Positions 5,914-6,474 of a stretch of DNA of 6,474 nt are shown here, in pieces. Numbering within the stretch: the stretch's first letter is position 1; each line of letters opens with the position of its first letter. The notes beneath the pieces are model-generated. The model was not told the DNA's origin and did no database searches. It worked only from the letters and a program-made list of their open reading frames with translations. A program made the translations under genes and the position numbers. The stretch is from an uncultured Altererythrobacter sp. (GTDB taxonomy: Bacteria; Pseudomonadota; Alphaproteobacteria; Sphingomonadales; Sphingomonadaceae). The DNA lies in the NCBI GenBank assembly GCA_937950385.1, contig CALFEA010000191.1:1-6474 (forward strand). Reading direction: 5' to 3'.

Positions 5914-6474
5914 TTAAATTTGAATGGCCCAACTCAGGTTTTGGCCAGCATGGAAAGGCACGATGTCACTTCCAGCAGCCTGCATGATTCGCTCAACTTG
6001 CGTGCCCGTTTTGGTCAGGGTCACCCGCTCTGAACTTACCGGCAGGCCATAGAAAGCTGGCCCGAAAAGTGAGGCAAAACCCTCAAACTTATCGAGCGCA
6101 TCTTCCTCATCGAAAACCGCCAAATAGCTCTCGATCGCATATGGCGCATTGAAGATGCCTGCACAGCCGCAATCGCTTTCCTTTTCCTCACGCCGGTGCG
6201 GCGCGCTGTCTGTACCAAGAAAAAACTTAGGCGAACCAGAAGTCGCCGCCGCTCTCAAAGCCAGTCGGTGCTCCTCGCGCTTTGCAACGGGCAGGCAATA
6301 AGCATGAGGCTGAATGCCGCCAACGAGCATCGCATTGCGATTGAAATGCAAATGCTGCGGCGTGATCGTTGCTGCGACGTTCGGGCCGGCATTGTCGACA
6401 AATTTCACAGCATCTTCTGTGGTGATGTGTTCAAACACCACTTTCAAATCGGGGAAACGTGAGACAACTGCGTT
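5914..6474 (-). CDS. pyrC: dihydroorotase, class II, N-terminal part beyond window
   Basis: PyrC is the zinc enzyme that interconverts N-carbamoyl-aspartate and dihydroorotate, the third step of de novo pyrimidine synthesis, in the cytoplasm. The window holds the last 186 residues of about 345, and the frame runs off the right edge. The visible part aligns closely with E. coli PyrC: VVFEHITTEDAV contains the zinc ligand His177, ATITPQHLHFNRNAMLVGG follows, then HAYCLPVAKRE, and LGTDSAPH supplies the catalytic Asp250 and substrate-binding His254 (E. coli numbering). The spacing from His177 to Asp250 is exactly 73 residues here too. The remaining metal ligands (His16, His18, Lys102, His139) lie outside. 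A TTG at 6447 that could be called as a start is internal, because conserved sequence (SRFPD) continues in frame upstream. Nothing suggests that the gene is broken. Confidence 0.95.
   Translation of the reverse strand, partial: NAVVSRFPDLKVVFEHITTEDAVKFVDNAGPNVAATITPQHLHFNRNAMLVGGIQPHAYCLPVAKREEHRLALRAAATSGSPKFFLGTDSAPHRREEKESDCGCAGIFNAPYAIESYLAVFDEEDALDKFEGFASLFGPAFYGLPVSSERVTLTKTGTQVERIMQAAGSDIVPFHAGQNLSWAIQI

Noticed and set aside
5914..6447. Reading the PyrC fragment as a complete short protein starting at 6447
   Set aside because: The codon at 6447 is TTG within conserved PyrC sequence, and the frame continues upstream to the window edge. The gene is simply cut by the window.

Overview
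The window looks like a chromosomal housekeeping stretch from an alphaproteobacterium. The protein sequences resemble the Sphingomonadales (Erythrobacter or sphingomonad type), judged by family resemblance from memory, not by a search. It is gene-dense with moderate GC content. I see no transposase, integrase, CRISPR array, tRNA or phage gene.

Layout, left to right. (1) Positions 1-1742, minus strand: an alpha/beta hydrolase followed by a GT-B glycosyltransferase that runs off the left edge. The two genes overlap by four bases (ATGA), so they are probably translationally coupled in one operon. The glycosyltransferase reading frame has no stop inside the window, so it is easily missed. (2) Positions 1743-1828: a short divergent intergenic region holding a perfect 16-bp palindrome. 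(3) Positions 1829-3226, plus strand: a SelO/YdiU protein adenylyltransferase with its catalytic residues but without the regulatory cysteine pair known from E. coli. (4) Positions 3332-4744, plus strand: AstD, succinylglutamate semialdehyde dehydrogenase of arginine catabolism, starting at TTG after an A-rich leader. (5) Positions 4769-5503, minus strand: a small lipoprotein of unknown function, convergent with astD. Its intrinsic terminator lies inside the 3' end of astD. (6) Positions 5504-5913: 410 bases without a protein gene. They hold a strong candidate 6S RNA (ssrS) on the plus strand at about 5575-5735. Beyond it are an AT-rich block of four inverted hexamers about 10 bp apart and a perfect TGTAAAA/TTTTACA inverted repeat. 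(7) Positions 5914-6474, minus strand: the C-terminal half of class II dihydroorotase PyrC, running off the right edge.

The genes do not form one pathway. They cover surface glycan synthesis (glycosyltransferase), redox-linked protein AMPylation (SelO), arginine use (AstD), pyrimidine synthesis (PyrC) and global control of RNA polymerase (6S RNA). The most interesting part is 5504-5913, where a structured RNA and phased repeats sit antisense to, and upstream of, an uncharacterised lipoprotein gene. I found no convincing new multi-gene system.
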